From Eisenibacter elegans DSM 3317 (GTDB lineage: Bacteria; Bacteroidota; Bacteroidia; Cytophagales; Microscillaceae): a stretch of DNA of 64,000 nt. Below the pieces are notes generated by a model that was not told the DNA's origin, did no database searches, and saw only the letters and a list, made by a program, of their open reading frames with translations. The position numbers were made by a program, and so were the translations under genes. This document shows positions 1 through 10,206 of this stretch, in pieces; positions within the stretch are counted from its first letter, which is position 1, and every line of letters begins with the position of its first letter. The DNA lies in the NCBI RefSeq assembly GCF_000430505.1, contig NZ_AUMD01000019.1, positions 310,001 through 374,000 of the forward strand, written 5' to 3'.

Positions 1-2307
1 TTGGCCAAAGCCCAAGCAGAAGTAGACCAAGTGTTGGGAACAGAGGTGTATGCCCGCCCTAGTTATGCCCAAGTAATGCAACTCAACTATGTGCGGCAGG
101 TGCTCTATGAGGCGCTGCGACTGTGGCCTACCGCACCGGGGTTTGGGCTGTATGCCCTCCAAGATACCCTATTGGCGGGGCGTTACCCTATTGCCAAACG
201 CCAGCCGCTCATCGTCTTAGCGCCGATGTTGCACCGCGATCCGGTAGTTTGGGGAGAGCACCCCGAGCGCTTCGACCCTGACAACTTCCACCCCGATAAG
301 GTCGCCGTCCGCCCGGCAGATGCGTTCAAACCCTTTGGGAGCGGCCAACGAGCCTGTATCGGCAGGCAATTTGCGATGCTAGAGGCCACCCTCGTCCTAG
401 GAATGGTACTACAGCGCTACGAGCCTCTGGCCGAGCCCGGCTACCAACTGCGTATCAAAGAAACGCTCACCCTCAAACCCGACGCATTTCGCATACGCCT
501 GCGCAAACGCAGCGATGCCGAGCGCCAAGCCAATTGGCAAAATCGCCCCATCGTAACCGAAACAAGCACACAGCCCCTGCTGCCCCCACACGGCACCCCC
601 CTACACATTGGCTATGGCTCTAATATGGGAGCAGCCGAAGAGTTTGCCCAGCTATTGGCAGAAGAGGCCAAAAGTTATGGCTTCAGCCCGCAGCTAGCGC
701 CGCTTGATGTGTATGCGCCACAAATGCAGGCCTTGGCCGAAAACCCAACCCACTTTGTGGCCATTGCTTCGACCTATAACGGCACCCCTCCCAACAATGC
801 CACTGCATTTGACCAATGGCTTGATGCGCAACCCGCCAACAAAGCACTGCTGGCCAATCTTTCATACACCTTGTTTGGCTGTGGCAATACCCAATGGCGT
901 ACTTTTCAGGCCTTCCCCCGCAAGATAGAACAAAAGTTGAGCGCCTTGGGGGCTGCTCTCTTTTACCCTAGAGGCGAGGCCGATGCCAGCGAAGCTTTTG
1001 AAGAAGCCTTTGACACTTGGCGGGCAGGCTTTTGGGAGAAACTATTGGAACGCCTCGGTCTACAGCTACGCCCATCTGCGCCTCCACATACAGCCCCTAC
1101 GCTATCGCTAGAGTGGCTTCCCGAAGACCAAACACCGCCGTCCTATATTCCACAAAAAGGCACACTCTCGCTGGTAGTCGAAGCCAATGAAGAATTGCAG
1201 GATGTAATGGCTTCGGGGCGCTCTACTCGACATATCACTTTTCGGCTACCGGAGCACTGTCAGTACCAAACAGGCGACTACCTACTCATCCATCCCGAAA
1301 ACCCCGATGTGTTGGTTGAGCGTGTGTGTCAGCGCCTAGGGTTGAGCGCCAGCCAAGGGCTTGTACTCCAACCGCCTGCGCCGCGCCACCTACCTACCGA
1401 CAGGGCGGTGCGTTTGGGCGATGTGCTAAAGCACTGTGTAGAGCTACAAGCTCCAGCCACACGCAAGCAGCTAGAACAGTTGGCTGCGGCCAACCCTTGT
1501 CCGCCCGAAAAAGTTGCCCTCCAAAAGGCCGCACAAGCGGAAGTGCTTGCCCCTTACACTGTTTTGGAATGGTTAGAACGCAGCCCTGCTTGTAGCATTA
1601 CGGCAGCGCAACTGCTGCTGTTGCTGCCGCCACTCAAGCCACGCTATTTTTCCATCTCTTCCTCGGCGCTTGTACACCCGCAGCAAGCCAGCTTGACGGT
1701 AGGCGTATGGAAGGGGACGCCTGCCGAAGGAATTGAGCGCCACGGAGTTTGCACAAGCTACCTGGCCTCCCTAGCACCCAACACCGAATTGCAGGCCGAC
1801 TGGCAGCCACATCAAGGAGATTTCCACCTAAGCAACGACCCTAGCCCTGCGCTCTGGATTGCTGCCGGAACGGGCATCGCGCCTTTTCGAGCTTTTGCCG
1901 AAGAACTGGAGCACCTCTACCAACAAGGGCAGCCCGTAGGGCCGGTATGGTTGTTTTTCGGCTGCCGACACCCTGAGCAAGACTGGCTCTACCGACACGA
2001 TTGGGAGCGCTTTGAGGCACAGGGCTGGCTGCGGCATAGCCCTGCCTTTTCGCGGGTAGATAATGAGCCTATGTATGTACAAGAAGCACTGTTGCAACAG
2101 GCCAAAGCTGTTTGGGCTTTTTTACAGCAACCCCGAGCACGGGTTTATATCTGTGGTGATGCTCAGGGTATGGCCACTGGCGTACATGAGGCCTTGGTTC
2201 AGCTAGCCACCCAACAAGGAAACCTCCATACGGAAGCCGCAAAGGCATACTGGGAACAAATGGAGGCTCAAGGGCGATATCTTCGGGATGTATGGAGCCA
2301 CGCATAA
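1..2307 (+). CDS. Cytochrome P450/NADPH-reductase fusion (CYP102/BM3-like), 5' end outside window
   Basis: This is a self-sufficient fatty-acid-hydroxylase type enzyme in which a P450 haem domain and a diflavin reductase share one chain, so NADPH electrons pass through FAD and FMN to the haem. The frame is open from base 1. The visible 768 residues start inside the haem domain: ExxR helix at E37-R40 (EALR), the haem loop FKPFGSGQRACIG with the cysteine ligand at C119, a linker, a flavodoxin-like FMN domain from about residue 200 (IGYGSNMGAAEEFA), then the FAD/NADPH module (RYFSISS, GTGIAPFRAF, FFGCRHPEQDWLYR) and a C-terminal DVWSHA. Family members are about 1,050 residues, so roughly 280 are missing upstream. 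The TTG at base 1 is not a real start. The family assignment is firm; the substrate is inferred from the family only. Confidence 0.93.
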   Translation: MAKAQAEVDQVLGTEVYARPSYAQVMQLNYVRQVLYEALRLWPTAPGFGLYALQDTLLAGRYPIAKRQPLIVLAPMLHRDPVVWGEHPERFDPDNFHPDKVAVRPADAFKPFGSGQRACIGRQFAMLEATLVLGMVLQRYEPLAEPGYQLRIKETLTLKPDAFRIRLRKRSDAERQANWQNRPIVTETSTQPLLPPHGTPLHIGYGSNMGAAEEFAQLLAEEAKSYGFSPQLAPLDVYAPQMQALAENPTHFVAIASTYNGTPPNNATAFDQWLDAQPANKALLANLSYTLFGCGNTQWRTFQAFPRKIEQKLSALGAALFYPRGEADASEAFEEAFDTWRAGFWEKLLERLGLQLRPSAPPHTAPTLSLEWLPEDQTPPSYIPQKGTLSLVVEANEELQDVMASGRSTRHITFRLPEHCQYQTGDYLLIHPENPDVLVERVCQRLGLSASQGLVLQPPAPRHLPTDRAVRLGDVLKHCVELQAPATRKQLEQLAAANPCPPEKVALQKAAQAEVLAPYTVLEWLERSPACSITAAQLLLLLPPLKPRYFSISSSALVHPQQASLTVGVWKGTPAEGIERHGVCTSYLASLAPNTELQADWQPHQGDFHLSNDPSPALWIAAGTGIAPFRAFAEELEHLYQQGQPVGPVWLFFGCRHPEQDWLYRHDWERFEAQGWLRHSPAFSRVDNEPMYVQEALLQQAKAVWAFLQQPRARVYICGDAQGMATGVHEALVQLATQQGNLHTEAAKAYWEQMEAQGRYLRDVWSHA

Positions 2308-2321
2308 GTACATCAAAAGAT

Positions 2322-2469
2322 CACGCCACTAGACCTTTTCTAGAAAACCTGAAATATGGATGCGTCTTTGCTCCCTTGTTGGCGGTCAAATATGTGTCAA
2401 AAACAAGGGGTAAAATGAGACTTAACCCACAGTGTTAACTATGGGATTTGAAAAATATCCAGTGGCGTG
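2322..2469 (-). repeat. MITE-like element, family 1, copy A
   Basis: About 148 bp bounded by CACGCCACT at the left and AGTGGCGTG at the right. The right end read on the minus strand, CACGCCACTGGATATTTTT, is identical to the left end of the copy near 60.6 kb, and the match continues through a CCCA-AGTTAA-ACT palindrome and a TAAGTCT-ATTTTACCCC stretch. The middle differs from the other copies. AAAGAT lies directly outside both ends (2316-2321 and 2470-2475), which looks like a 6-bp target duplication. Confidence 0.65.
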
Positions 2470-2623
2470 AAAGATCTTATAACTCACGCTCACACAGTGT
2501 TTGGTGTTATATTATAAAATAAAATTGGTTATTTCGAAATTTAGCGTTACTTATGCAAGACGCAAGCACAATAACACTAATGGTGGATTTTTGTGATATT
2601 TTAGCGTAGAGTTTATTATCAGA

Positions 2624-2738
2624 CAAGTGCCAATGCCAAAATAGCTTGTGTTTTGTTTATTATGTGATATATTGAAAATCAAGTGAATAAAACAACTAAG
2701 CATTCAAAATTAAAAACTCATAACTACTTATTGTCAGA
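2624..2738 (+). repeat. Dispersed repeat, family 3, copy 1
   Basis: About 115 bp that aligns at roughly 75-80 percent by eye with 42424-42534. Conserved blocks include GAAAATCAAGTGAATAAA and AAAAACTCAT-ACTACTTAT. It ends directly before the ATG at 2740 of the next gene, so the in-frame GTG at 2683 lies inside the repeat and is not a credible start. Confidence 0.6.
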
Positions 2739-2739
2739 T

Positions 2740-4905
2740 ATGGGAAAAAAAACACTCATCCTATTATTAGGTCTCGGGTTTTTTGCTGGCCATTTACTGG
2801 CGCAATCCCGCAGCACGCCAGCGCTTATCGACCTACACAAGCTCGCAGAAGCAGGGCATTTGCTAGAAAATAAGGTAGTTTTTATCGAAGATACAAGTAC
2901 TACCCTAAGCCCCACAGAAGCAATCAAAATCCTAAACACCAAAGGTGGTGAGCCAGTTTTTGATCCTTATCAGATTACCTTCCGACAGCGTAACTCCGTT
3001 TTTTGGCTTTGCTTCAAGGTACAGGATACAGCCTTTGAGGAAACTCGCAAAAAATGGGTGCTCCAAATCTCTTACCCTTCTTTAGACAGTATAGATTTAT
3101 ATTATCTTGACAAAAAAGGAGCACTTCAGGTTTTTCAAACAGGCGATAAAAGAGTGTTTGTAGAGCGTGACATCAAGTCGACTCGCTTCTTTGCCTTTCA
3201 TCTTCCTATCTACAGTGCCGAAGTACATACGTTTTACCTCCGTATCAGGAGCGACGGCCTTCTGAATGTGCCGATAAGTTTTTATGAATTGGAAGATTAC
3301 TACACACAAACCATCTATGAAGAAACATTGATGGGAGCTTTTTACGGTATTATCTTGGTATTGAGCTTCTACAACCTCTTCCTCTTTTTTGTGCTGCGTA
3401 GCCGTATGTATCTGATGTATGTGGCTTATATGCTTAGTGTTGCGGCCTTCTCTGCTGCTCTTGACGGGCATTTATTCCAATATGTCTTCTTTTGATCAGT
3501 GTATTGGGCTGAGGTTGCTGTAGTGCTTTCAGGGTATCTCTCTTTCTTCTTTTTGATAAATTTTATTCAGGTTTTTCTTAAAACTGCTAGTAATATCAAA
3601 TACCCCCATCTGATATTGAACGTACTCAAGTACTTTCTCATACTGATGACGCTTTTCTACCTGATTTCGGGCAATTACAAAATCCCTGTCGGTGTTTTGT
3701 CCTTAGTCTCTCCCGTTATTACTTTCATTATCTTTTTGGTCTGTTGTTATGCCATTTACAAAAAAATACCTTCTTCGGTTTTGCTTAGTGTAGCCTTCTT
3801 AGGCTCACTTCTGGGTATTTTTATCTATGGCTTAAAAAACGTGAATATTCTACCCAATACCCTGTTTACGTCCTATGCTTATTATGTTGGTTTTAGTGTT
3901 CAGGGTGTTATTTTTTCGCTAGCACTAGCCGCCCGCTACAAGCAACTAAAAAAAGAACTCATAGACACCCAACGAGAGGCCAACGAAACCCTAGAAAACA
4001 AGGTAAAGGAAAGGACAGAAGAACTAGAAATCCTTCACCAAGAAATGGTAACCCAAAACGAAGAACTACAACAAAGCCAAGAAGAAATTTTGGCACAACG
4101 GGATGCGATAGAAATAAAAAACCACGAGTTGGCTCAAATCAACACTCAAATGCGTAGCAGTATTGAGGCTGCAAAGGTAATTCAAAAAGCTATTTTGCCC
4201 TACCCACAAAAACGAGAGCAGCTACTCCGAGACCATTTTGTGATATTTAAACCCAAGGATGTGGTGTCGGGTGATTTTTATTGGCTCAACAAAATAGAAA
4301 ATACCACTTTTATAGTCGTAGCTGACTGTACCGGCCACGGGGTTTCTGGGGCTTTTATGACCTTGATTGGCAACAATTTGCTCGATAAAATCATCCGTGT
4401 ATGGGGTATTAAAAATCCTGCCGACATCTTATCCAGGTTGAACGAGGAGGTCGAGATTGTATTGAGGCAAAAGGAAACTGGTAACAACTATGGAATGGAT
4501 GCGAGCGTGATGATATTTACCCCAAAAGATGGGGGTAGCTTTGAGGCTGTTTTTGCTGGAGCCAAGCAAAACCTCTATATCATCAGGCAAGGCCAGGCCT
4601 CGGTTGAGGTGATTCAGGGCAAACGAAAATCTGTTGGAGGGTTTCAGAATCCTGCTTCGTTTTTTGAAAATCGCCCACTAACACTCCAAAAAAACGACCG
4701 TGTCTATATGTCTACCGATGGCTATATAGATCAAAACAACAAAGTGCGCAAGAAGATTCTCGAAAAAGGGTTTATCACACTTTTGGAGCAGGTTCAAGCC
4801 CTGACAATGAGCGAGCAAAAGCACGCATTGCAAGAGTACCTCCAAAGCCATATGCAAGGAACCAAACAACGCGACGATATTTTGGTCATCGGCTTTGAGC
4901 TCTAG
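2740..4905 (+). pseudogene. 7TMR-DISM sensor with SpoIIE (PP2C-type) phosphatase domain, interrupted by in-frame TGA
   Basis: In intact form this is an inner-membrane receptor that turns a periplasmic signal into serine/threonine phosphatase activity. From the ATG at 2740 the order is: signal peptide (GKKTLILLLGLGFFAGHLLAQ), a periplasmic DISMED2-like domain, 7TM segments, a coiled coil at about 3940-4160, then SpoIIE. The phosphatase motifs are PKDVVSGDFYW, ADCTGHGVSGAFM, STDGYID and RDDILVIGF. A TGA at 3493-3495 stops translation inside the membrane region (QYVFF*SVYWAE), but the same frame continues uninterrupted to the TAG at 4903, so no shift is needed: one substitution of TGG or CGA would explain it. 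A GTG at 3499 could restart a truncated product. Whether the gene is dead, read through or a sequencing error cannot be told here. Confidence 0.8.
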
Positions 4906-4975
4906 GGGAAATATCGGTATTTCAAAGCCTTGAAAATCAAGTAGATATTGGCATAAAAACAAAACTTTGTGTAGT

Positions 4976-5001
4976 AAACCCACGGTTTTACGCGTGGGTT
5001 T
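4976..5001. terminator. Hairpin between convergent genes
   Basis: Perfect 9-bp arms AAACCCACG and CGTGGGTTT around an 8-base loop, between the sensor gene ending at 4905 and the SDR ending at 5026. It probably serves both strands. The T-run is short. Confidence 0.6.
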
Positions 5002-5025
5002 CGGGACTCTGTGGTTTTTCTGTCG

Positions 5026-5727
5026 TTAAAACGGGTTGGTCGCAAAGACGGTCAGCTCTTTGATAAAGCCTCGGTCATCCATTTCGAGGGCGGCTTTGAT
5101 GCTATGGGCAATTTCTTTGGCAGAAAGCTTGTTGGCCTCTTCGGGGCGCTCTTGGCGGGAGGTTTGGGCAAAAGCCGTGGTAACTTCGCTGGGGTTAATC
5201 AATATCACACGTACGTTGTGAGGACGTAATTCTGCTTGCCAACATTCCGTCATCCCACGCAAGGCAAATTTAGACGAGGCATAGACCGTGCCGTGGGCAA
5301 AACCGCGAGTGGCTGCCGTAGAGGCTATGTTGATGATGTTACCTGCACTTTGTGCTTTGAAAATTTCGGCGGCTTTTTGCGTTGCCAAGGCAAGTCCAAA
5401 TACATTGGTACGGTATACGCGCTCAAAAGAAGCCAAATCTATCTGGTCGAGTGTTCCAAACTCTCCTGTTCCAGCGTTGTTGATGAGGACATCCAAGCCC
5501 CCAAGCTGTGTTTGTACGGCGGCAAACATCCGCTCGATACCTTCTGGCTCGGCAATATCGGCCACTACATAAGCAGCACCGGTTTCGGCAGCTGCGGCTT
5601 GTAGGCGGGCTTCGTCGCGCCCAGTAATCAGTACTTTAGCCCCTGCGGCAGTGAGCATCGCCGCAGTAGCTTTGCCTATTCCGAGGCTGCCCCCGGTCAA
5701 AAGAATACGTGCATTCTGGAGGTTCAT
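5026..5727 (-). CDS. SDR family NAD(P)-dependent oxidoreductase
   Basis: A classical short-chain dehydrogenase of 233 residues, cytoplasmic, with a Rossmann fold. Visible motifs are the cofactor loop TGGSLGIG (residues 11-18), NNAG (83-86), the catalytic serine in NIASTAA (S136) and YASSK (Y149, K153). The frame continues 17 codons upstream, but the methionine at 5727 (MNLQNARILLTGG) places the Rossmann strand at the usual distance from the N-terminus and was chosen. Substrate unknown. It stands alone, transcribed in the same direction as pyruvate carboxylase but separated from it by a hairpin. The family is certain; the role is not. Confidence 0.9.
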   Translation of the reverse strand: MNLQNARILLTGGSLGIGKATAAMLTAAGAKVLITGRDEARLQAAAAETGAAYVVADIAEPEGIERMFAAVQTQLGGLDVLINNAGTGEFGTLDQIDLASFERVYRTNVFGLALATQKAAEIFKAQSAGNIINIASTAATRGFAHGTVYASSKFALRGMTECWQAELRPHNVRVILINPSEVTTAFAQTSRQERPEEANKLSAKEIAHSIKAALEMDDRGFIKELTVFATNPF

Positions 5728-5847
5728 ATATCTTTGGTGTAATGGGTTTTGAATGTTGTAACAATGAAGGTTAAACACGCATCCCCAGCCGAAAGTTCAG
5801 GTCCATACAGCAGCAAAAAATGTGTTTTGAAGGTTCATATTACTGTA

Positions 5848-5877
5848 GAGGCAGCCCAATCTGTATCGGACTGCCTC
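5848..5877 (-). terminator. Hairpin downstream of pyruvate carboxylase
   Basis: Arms GAGGCAG and CTGCCTC (7 bp, extendable with one wobble) lie 13 bases beyond the stop of the minus-strand pyruvate carboxylase gene. No strong T-run, so the terminator role is inferred from position. Confidence 0.45.
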
Positions 5878-5889
5878 AGGCTTAGCGCC

Positions 5890-8800
5890 TTATTCCATCA
5901 CCAACACGAGGTCGTCTTGGCCTACCATCGCGCCCACACTGAGCACGATTTGCGCCACCTTGCCGGGCTGGGAGGCGGTGATGGTGCTTTCCATCTTCAT
6001 GGCCTCTATCAAAAACAGCGGGGTATTCTCTTTCACTTCATCTCCTACTTTTACCAATACCTCGGAAAGCTTGCCTTGTAGCGGTGCGCCTATGTGCTTG
6101 GCATTGCCTTTGTCTGCTTTTTGATTGACCTGCTTGGTAATGGCGGCGCTGCGGTCGCGCACGAGGGTACGTCGTGCCTGCCCATTGACCTCAAAGGTAA
6201 CGACACACATCCCATTTTCGTCAGCCTCTTGTATATATAGTAACTTGATAATCAGGGTTTTGCCTTCGTCCAAACGAATCAGTATCTCTTCGTTGGGCTT
6301 GAGGCCATAGAAGAACGCCGGTGTGGGGATAAAGTTGACATAGCCATACTCTTCACGAAACTTATAAAAGTCTTCAAACACCTTGGGGTAGAGGCTATAA
6401 GACAGAAAATCCTCCATCGTCATCTCTTCGCCAAACTGCTGGCGGAAAGCGGCAAACTCGTGGTCAAAATCGATGGGGTCGAGGTATTCGTTGGCGCGCT
6501 TGGTCAGGGGGCTTTGGTCGCGGAGGATGATTTTTTGCAACTGCTCCGGAAAGCCGCCATAAGGTTGACCGAGATCGCCTTTGAAGAAGTTGATGACTGA
6601 TTCGGGGAATGACAGTGTGTGCCCACGCTCGTAGATGTCTTGCTCGCTCAGGTCGTTGGCGGTCATAAATAGGGCAAAATCCCCTACTACCTTGGAGCTA
6701 GGCGTAACCTTTACAATGTCGCCAAACATACGGTTGGCCAAGGCATAGTTTTGCTTAACCAACTCGAACTTATCGCCCAAGCCCAAGCTTTCGGCTTGTG
6801 GGCGCAGGTTGGAGTATTGCCCACCCGGGATTTCGTGGTGGTAGACTTCGGCAGTGCCGGCCTTGAGCCCTGATTCGAAGGGGTAGTAAAACTCCCGCAC
6901 GTCTTCCCAGTAGCCTGAGAACTCATTGAGGCGGCCAAGGTCGATGGTGTTTTCGCGGGGATGGCCTTCGAGGGCTGCCACTAAGGCGTTGAAGTTGGGC
7001 TGTGAGGTCAGGCCAGACATAGAGGCGATGGCCACATCCACCACATCTACGCCCGCCTCGATGGCCTTGAGGTAGGTGGCCGCTTGGATAGACGAGGTGT
7101 CGTGGGTATGCAGGTGGATAGGCAAGCTCACAACTTGTTTCAGCTCACGAATGAGTACTTCGGCAGTGTAAGGCTTGAGTAGGCCTGCCATATCTTTGAT
7201 GGCCAAAAGGTGTGCTCCTTCGTCTTCGAGGCGACGGGCAAGGTCGAGGTAATATTGTAGGGTGTACTTGTTGTCTCGTGGATTGAGGATGTCGCCGGTA
7301 TAGCTAATGGCTGCCTCGGCCAAGGCACCGGTTTGTTCGCGCACTGCTTTAATGCTGACCTTCATATTATCCACCCAATTGAGGGAGTCGAAGATGCGGA
7401 AAATATCGATGCCATTCTCCCAAGACTTTACCACAAACTGCTCAATCAAATTGTCGGGGTATGCCTTGTAGCCTACAGCATTGGAGCCACGCAGTAGCAT
7501 CTGCAACAAGATGTTGGGCATACGGCGGCGGGCTTCGCGCAGGCGCTCCCAAGGGTCTTCTTTCAAGAAGCGCATACACACATCGAAGGTTGCACCCCCC
7601 CATACTTCCATCGAGAAGACTTCGGGGTGGTTTTTGGCCATACTTTCGGCCACACGGGCGAGGTCGAGCCCCCGCATACGGGTAGCCAACAAAGACTGGT
7701 GCGCATCGCGGAAGGTCGTATCAGTATAATGGATGCGGGTGTCGGCTTTGAGCCATTTGACAAAATCCTCCCGACCCAACTGGTTAAGCAAGTCTTTAGT
7801 GCCCTGCGGATAGGGCGCAAACTTGTCAAACGCAGGAACGCGGGGATTGCGGAAGGTCTTGCGAGGGTCTACAAACTTCACATCCGGGTGGCCATTGACC
7901 ACTACATCCCCCAAGTATTTAATGACTTTGTTGGCGCGGTTGAGGCGCTTGGGTAGCTCAAAAAGCTCCTGATGGTTGGCAATAAATCCTACTGTAGCCC
8001 TGCCACTGATAAACTCAGGGTGTGAGATGACATTGATTAAAAACTCGATATTGGTCTTTACCCCACGAATGCGGAACTCGGCCAAGGCGCGTTGCAGGCG
8101 CTCACTGGCTCCTTTGAGCGTACGCCCCCAAGCCGAAACCTTGACCAAGAGGGAGTCAAAAAAGGGCGATATTTTGGCGCCATTGTAGGCACTACCAGCG
8201 TCAAGACGTATCCCAAAGCCAGCGCCGTTACGGTAAGCATTGATAAAACCATAGTCGGGTTTGAAGTCATTGCCCGGATCTTCGGTAGTGATGCGACACT
8301 GGATGGCAAAACCATCGCATTTGATTTCGTCTTGGCTTTTGATGAAAATCTCTTTGTCGGCCAATTGTACCCCTTGGGCAATCAAAATCTGGGAGCGTAC
8401 GATGTCTATCCCCGTAACCTCTTCAGTGATGGTATGCTCTACCTGAATGCGAGGATTTACTTCGATAAAATAGATGTTCTCTTCTGCGTCGACCAAGAAC
8501 TCTACCGTGCCTACGTTGTTGTACTGGACGTGTTTGCAGATGGCTAAGGCATACTCATAGAGCTTATCTCTGGCTGGTTGGGAGAGGGTGATGCAGGGCG
8601 CTATTTCGACTACCTTCTGAAAGCGGCGCTGTACGGAGCAGTCCCGCTCGTAAAGGTGAACAATATTGCCGTAGTTGTCGGCCATAATCTGCACCTCGAT
8701 ATGCTTGGGGTTTTCGACATACTTTTCCAAAAAGATGGTGTCGTCTCCAAAAGCTTTTCCGGCCTCATTGCGCGATTCGGCAAAGGCTTGCAGCAACTCG

Positions 8801-9345
8801 TTTTCTGTTCGGACGACCCGCATTCCTCGCCCTCCACCTCCGGCAGCAGCCTTGAGAATCACGGGGTAGCCGATACGTTGCGCCTCTTGCTGGGCAATGG
8901 CGGTGCTGGTCAGCGGCACTTGGTTGTCTTCTATCAGGGGTACGCCAGCGGCCTTGGCCACGAGTTTGGCCTGTACCTTATCGCCGAGCTGCTCCATCAC
9001 CTCCGGTGTAGGGCCTACGAAGATGATGCCCTCCTCGCGGCATCGGCGCGCAAAGTGTACATTTTCAGACAAAAAGCCATAGCCCGGGTGGATGGCATCG
9101 ACCCCGTGACGCTTGGCCACATGGATAATTTCTTCGATATCGAGATAAGGCTTGAGCGGCTCATCACGCTTGCCGATACCATAGGCCTCATCAGCTTTGT
9201 AACGGTGAAGGGAGTAGCGGTCTTCATAAGTAAAAACGGCTACGGTGCGAATATTCAGCTCTGTGGCCGCACGAAAAATGCGGATGGCAATCTCACCACG
9301 GTTGGCCACCAATAATTTACGGATAGGAGTACGCGACGTAAGCAT
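5890..9345 (-). CDS. pyc: Pyruvate carboxylase
   Basis: This biotin enzyme carboxylates pyruvate to oxaloacetate using ATP and bicarbonate, refilling the TCA cycle. At 1,151 residues it is the full single-chain form. Domains in order: biotin carboxylase from residue about 8 (KLLVANRGEIAIRIFRA), the ATP-grasp glycine loop GGGGRGM, the carboxyltransferase domain with DTTFRDAHQSLLATRMRG and the metal-site HLHTHDTS, a PYC-OADA allosteric-type region, and a C-terminal biotinyl domain with EAMKMEST, where K1117 is the biotinylated lysine. The start at 9345 fits the family N-terminus (MLTSRTPIRKLLVANRGE). It is single-gene, with no neighbour of the same pathway in view. All key motifs are intact. 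Confidence 0.98.
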   Translation of the reverse strand: MLTSRTPIRKLLVANRGEIAIRIFRAATELNIRTVAVFTYEDRYSLHRYKADEAYGIGKRDEPLKPYLDIEEIIHVAKRHGVDAIHPGYGFLSENVHFARRCREEGIIFVGPTPEVMEQLGDKVQAKLVAKAAGVPLIEDNQVPLTSTAIAQQEAQRIGYPVILKAAAGGGGRGMRVVRTENELLQAFAESRNEAGKAFGDDTIFLEKYVENPKHIEVQIMADNYGNIVHLYERDCSVQRRFQKVVEIAPCITLSQPARDKLYEYALAICKHVQYNNVGTVEFLVDAEENIYFIEVNPRIQVEHTITEEVTGIDIVRSQILIAQGVQLADKEIFIKSQDEIKCDGFAIQCRITTEDPGNDFKPDYGFINAYRNGAGFGIRLDAGSAYNGAKISPFFDSLLVKVSAWGRTLKGASERLQRALAEFRIRGVKTNIEFLINVISHPEFISGRATVGFIANHQELFELPKRLNRANKVIKYLGDVVVNGHPDVKFVDPRKTFRNPRVPAFDKFAPYPQGTKDLLNQLGREDFVKWLKADTRIHYTDTTFRDAHQSLLATRMRGLDLARVAESMAKNHPEVFSMEVWGGATFDVCMRFLKEDPWERLREARRRMPNILLQMLLRGSNAVGYKAYPDNLIEQFVVKSWENGIDIFRIFDSLNWVDNMKVSIKAVREQTGALAEAAISYTGDILNPRDNKYTLQYYLDLARRLEDEGAHLLAIKDMAGLLKPYTAEVLIRELKQVVSLPIHLHTHDTSSIQAATYLKAIEAGVDVVDVAIASMSGLTSQPNFNALVAALEGHPRENTIDLGRLNEFSGYWEDVREFYYPFESGLKAGTAEVYHHEIPGGQYSNLRPQAESLGLGDKFELVKQNYALANRMFGDIVKVTPSSKVVGDFALFMTANDLSEQDIYERGHTLSFPESVINFFKGDLGQPYGGFPEQLQKIILRDQSPLTKRANEYLDPIDFDHEFAAFRQQFGEEMTMEDFLSYSLYPKVFEDFYKFREEYGYVNFIPTPAFFYGLKPNEEILIRLDEGKTLIIKLLYIQEADENGMCVVTFEVNGQARRTLVRDRSAAITKQVNQKADKGNAKHIGAPLQGKLSEVLVKVGDEVKENTPLFLIEAMKMESTITASQPGKVAQIVLSVGAMVGQDDLVLVME

Positions 9346-9694
9346 AGATTCTGTTGTGGAGTAGTTTTTGAAAACGGTTCGTACCCTGCAAGGTACGCCA
9401 ATATCTGTGATTAATCAAGTTTCGGAAGTCCTTTGCCTTGGCCAAATAAAGTAGTAATGGGCGTGTAAAAAGCAGAAAAATTTGTAACTTGGTTTTCAAA
9501 CCATCAAACAAATAAGGCTTCCGCACCAAATCAATAATCTTTGGTTGCTTGTTACTACTCTAATTATTCGAATGCATTTGCAGCGTTTTTTTTAAAGGTT
9601 TTTCAAAAACAATAGAAAACATGCATAGAATAAAATATTGAATTGAAGCCAAAAACAACACAAAAAAGTTTAATGCGAAAGCCCTATCAAACAA
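9346..9694. other. Gene-free spacer between divergent genes
   Basis: About 350 AT-rich bases upstream of both pyc (minus) and the hypothetical gene at 9695 (plus). A small inverted repeat GTACC-CTGCAA-GGTAC lies near 9384. No open frame with credible codon use and no clear TAnnTTTG promoter box was found on either strand. Confidence 0.5.
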
Positions 9695-10201
9695 ATGAGC
9701 TTTATCTACAATATTCTTCGTATATTACAAAACAACCCCAAAAAGCCCCACAGCAGCCTCGCCAAAAGTCCTGAAGAACTAGAAGGAAATAATTTTTGTG
9801 CCAATCCTGTCGATGGGCACATTTACAGCTCTTCAAATACTTGGACAAAATATGGCGCAGAGACCCCTGAAAAAACAGGTGCTGTAGCAAGTAAAGCCTT
9901 GGTACTACTCACCCCACAAGGCCAAATCCCGTCCCGCATGCCCATCGAAAAAATAGCCGAGTTAGTTCGTCAGGTTGACGCACTCGTGATTGATGCCTTT
10001 CAGGATGCCGAGAAGGTAGGGGAAATTTTGCTCCAAATCACCCTCAGCACAAGCAACAACCCTCAAGTTCAGATTTCGGCTCGGGGTGAAGTAGACGAGG
10101 ATAAGGCCGCAGCCCTATTCCCTGCCATCGGAGCCATTGAAGGCTATCAGACCACTGCCGACACCGTGGTTTTCCAATTGCACTATACCCTCAATATGTA
10201 A
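9695..10201 (+). CDS. Hypothetical protein, 168 aa
   Basis: Not recognised. The product has no signal peptide or membrane segment. The N-terminal 60 residues are polar and low in predicted structure (NPKKPHSSLAKSPEELEGNN). From about residue 65 there is an alternating alpha/beta pattern (ALVLLTPQGQIPSR, IEKIAELVRQVDALVIDAFQDAEKVGEILLQITLS, VQISARGEVDE), so a small compact C-terminal domain is likely. Codon use matches neighbouring genes. It ends 5 bases before the convergent L,D-transpeptidase gene. It is real by length and composition, but no function is proposed. Confidence 0.7.
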   Translation: MSFIYNILRILQNNPKKPHSSLAKSPEELEGNNFCANPVDGHIYSSSNTWTKYGAETPEKTGAVASKALVLLTPQGQIPSRMPIEKIAELVRQVDALVIDAFQDAEKVGEILLQITLSTSNNPQVQISARGEVDEDKAAALFPAIGAIEGYQTTADTVVFQLHYTLNM

Positions 10202-10206
10202 CCCTA

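Noticed and set aside
183-389. Open frame antisense to the P450 gene
   Set aside because: Shadow of a strongly supported coding frame with clear P450 motifs on the plus strand.
2683-2739. Upstream GTG start of the SpoIIE sensor gene
   Set aside because: The 19 extra codons lie in a repeat also present at 42.4 kb, and the signal peptide begins at the ATG of 2740.
8578-9315. Long frame antisense to pyruvate carboxylase
   Set aside because: A codon-bias shadow of pyc, with repeated low-complexity residues and no family.
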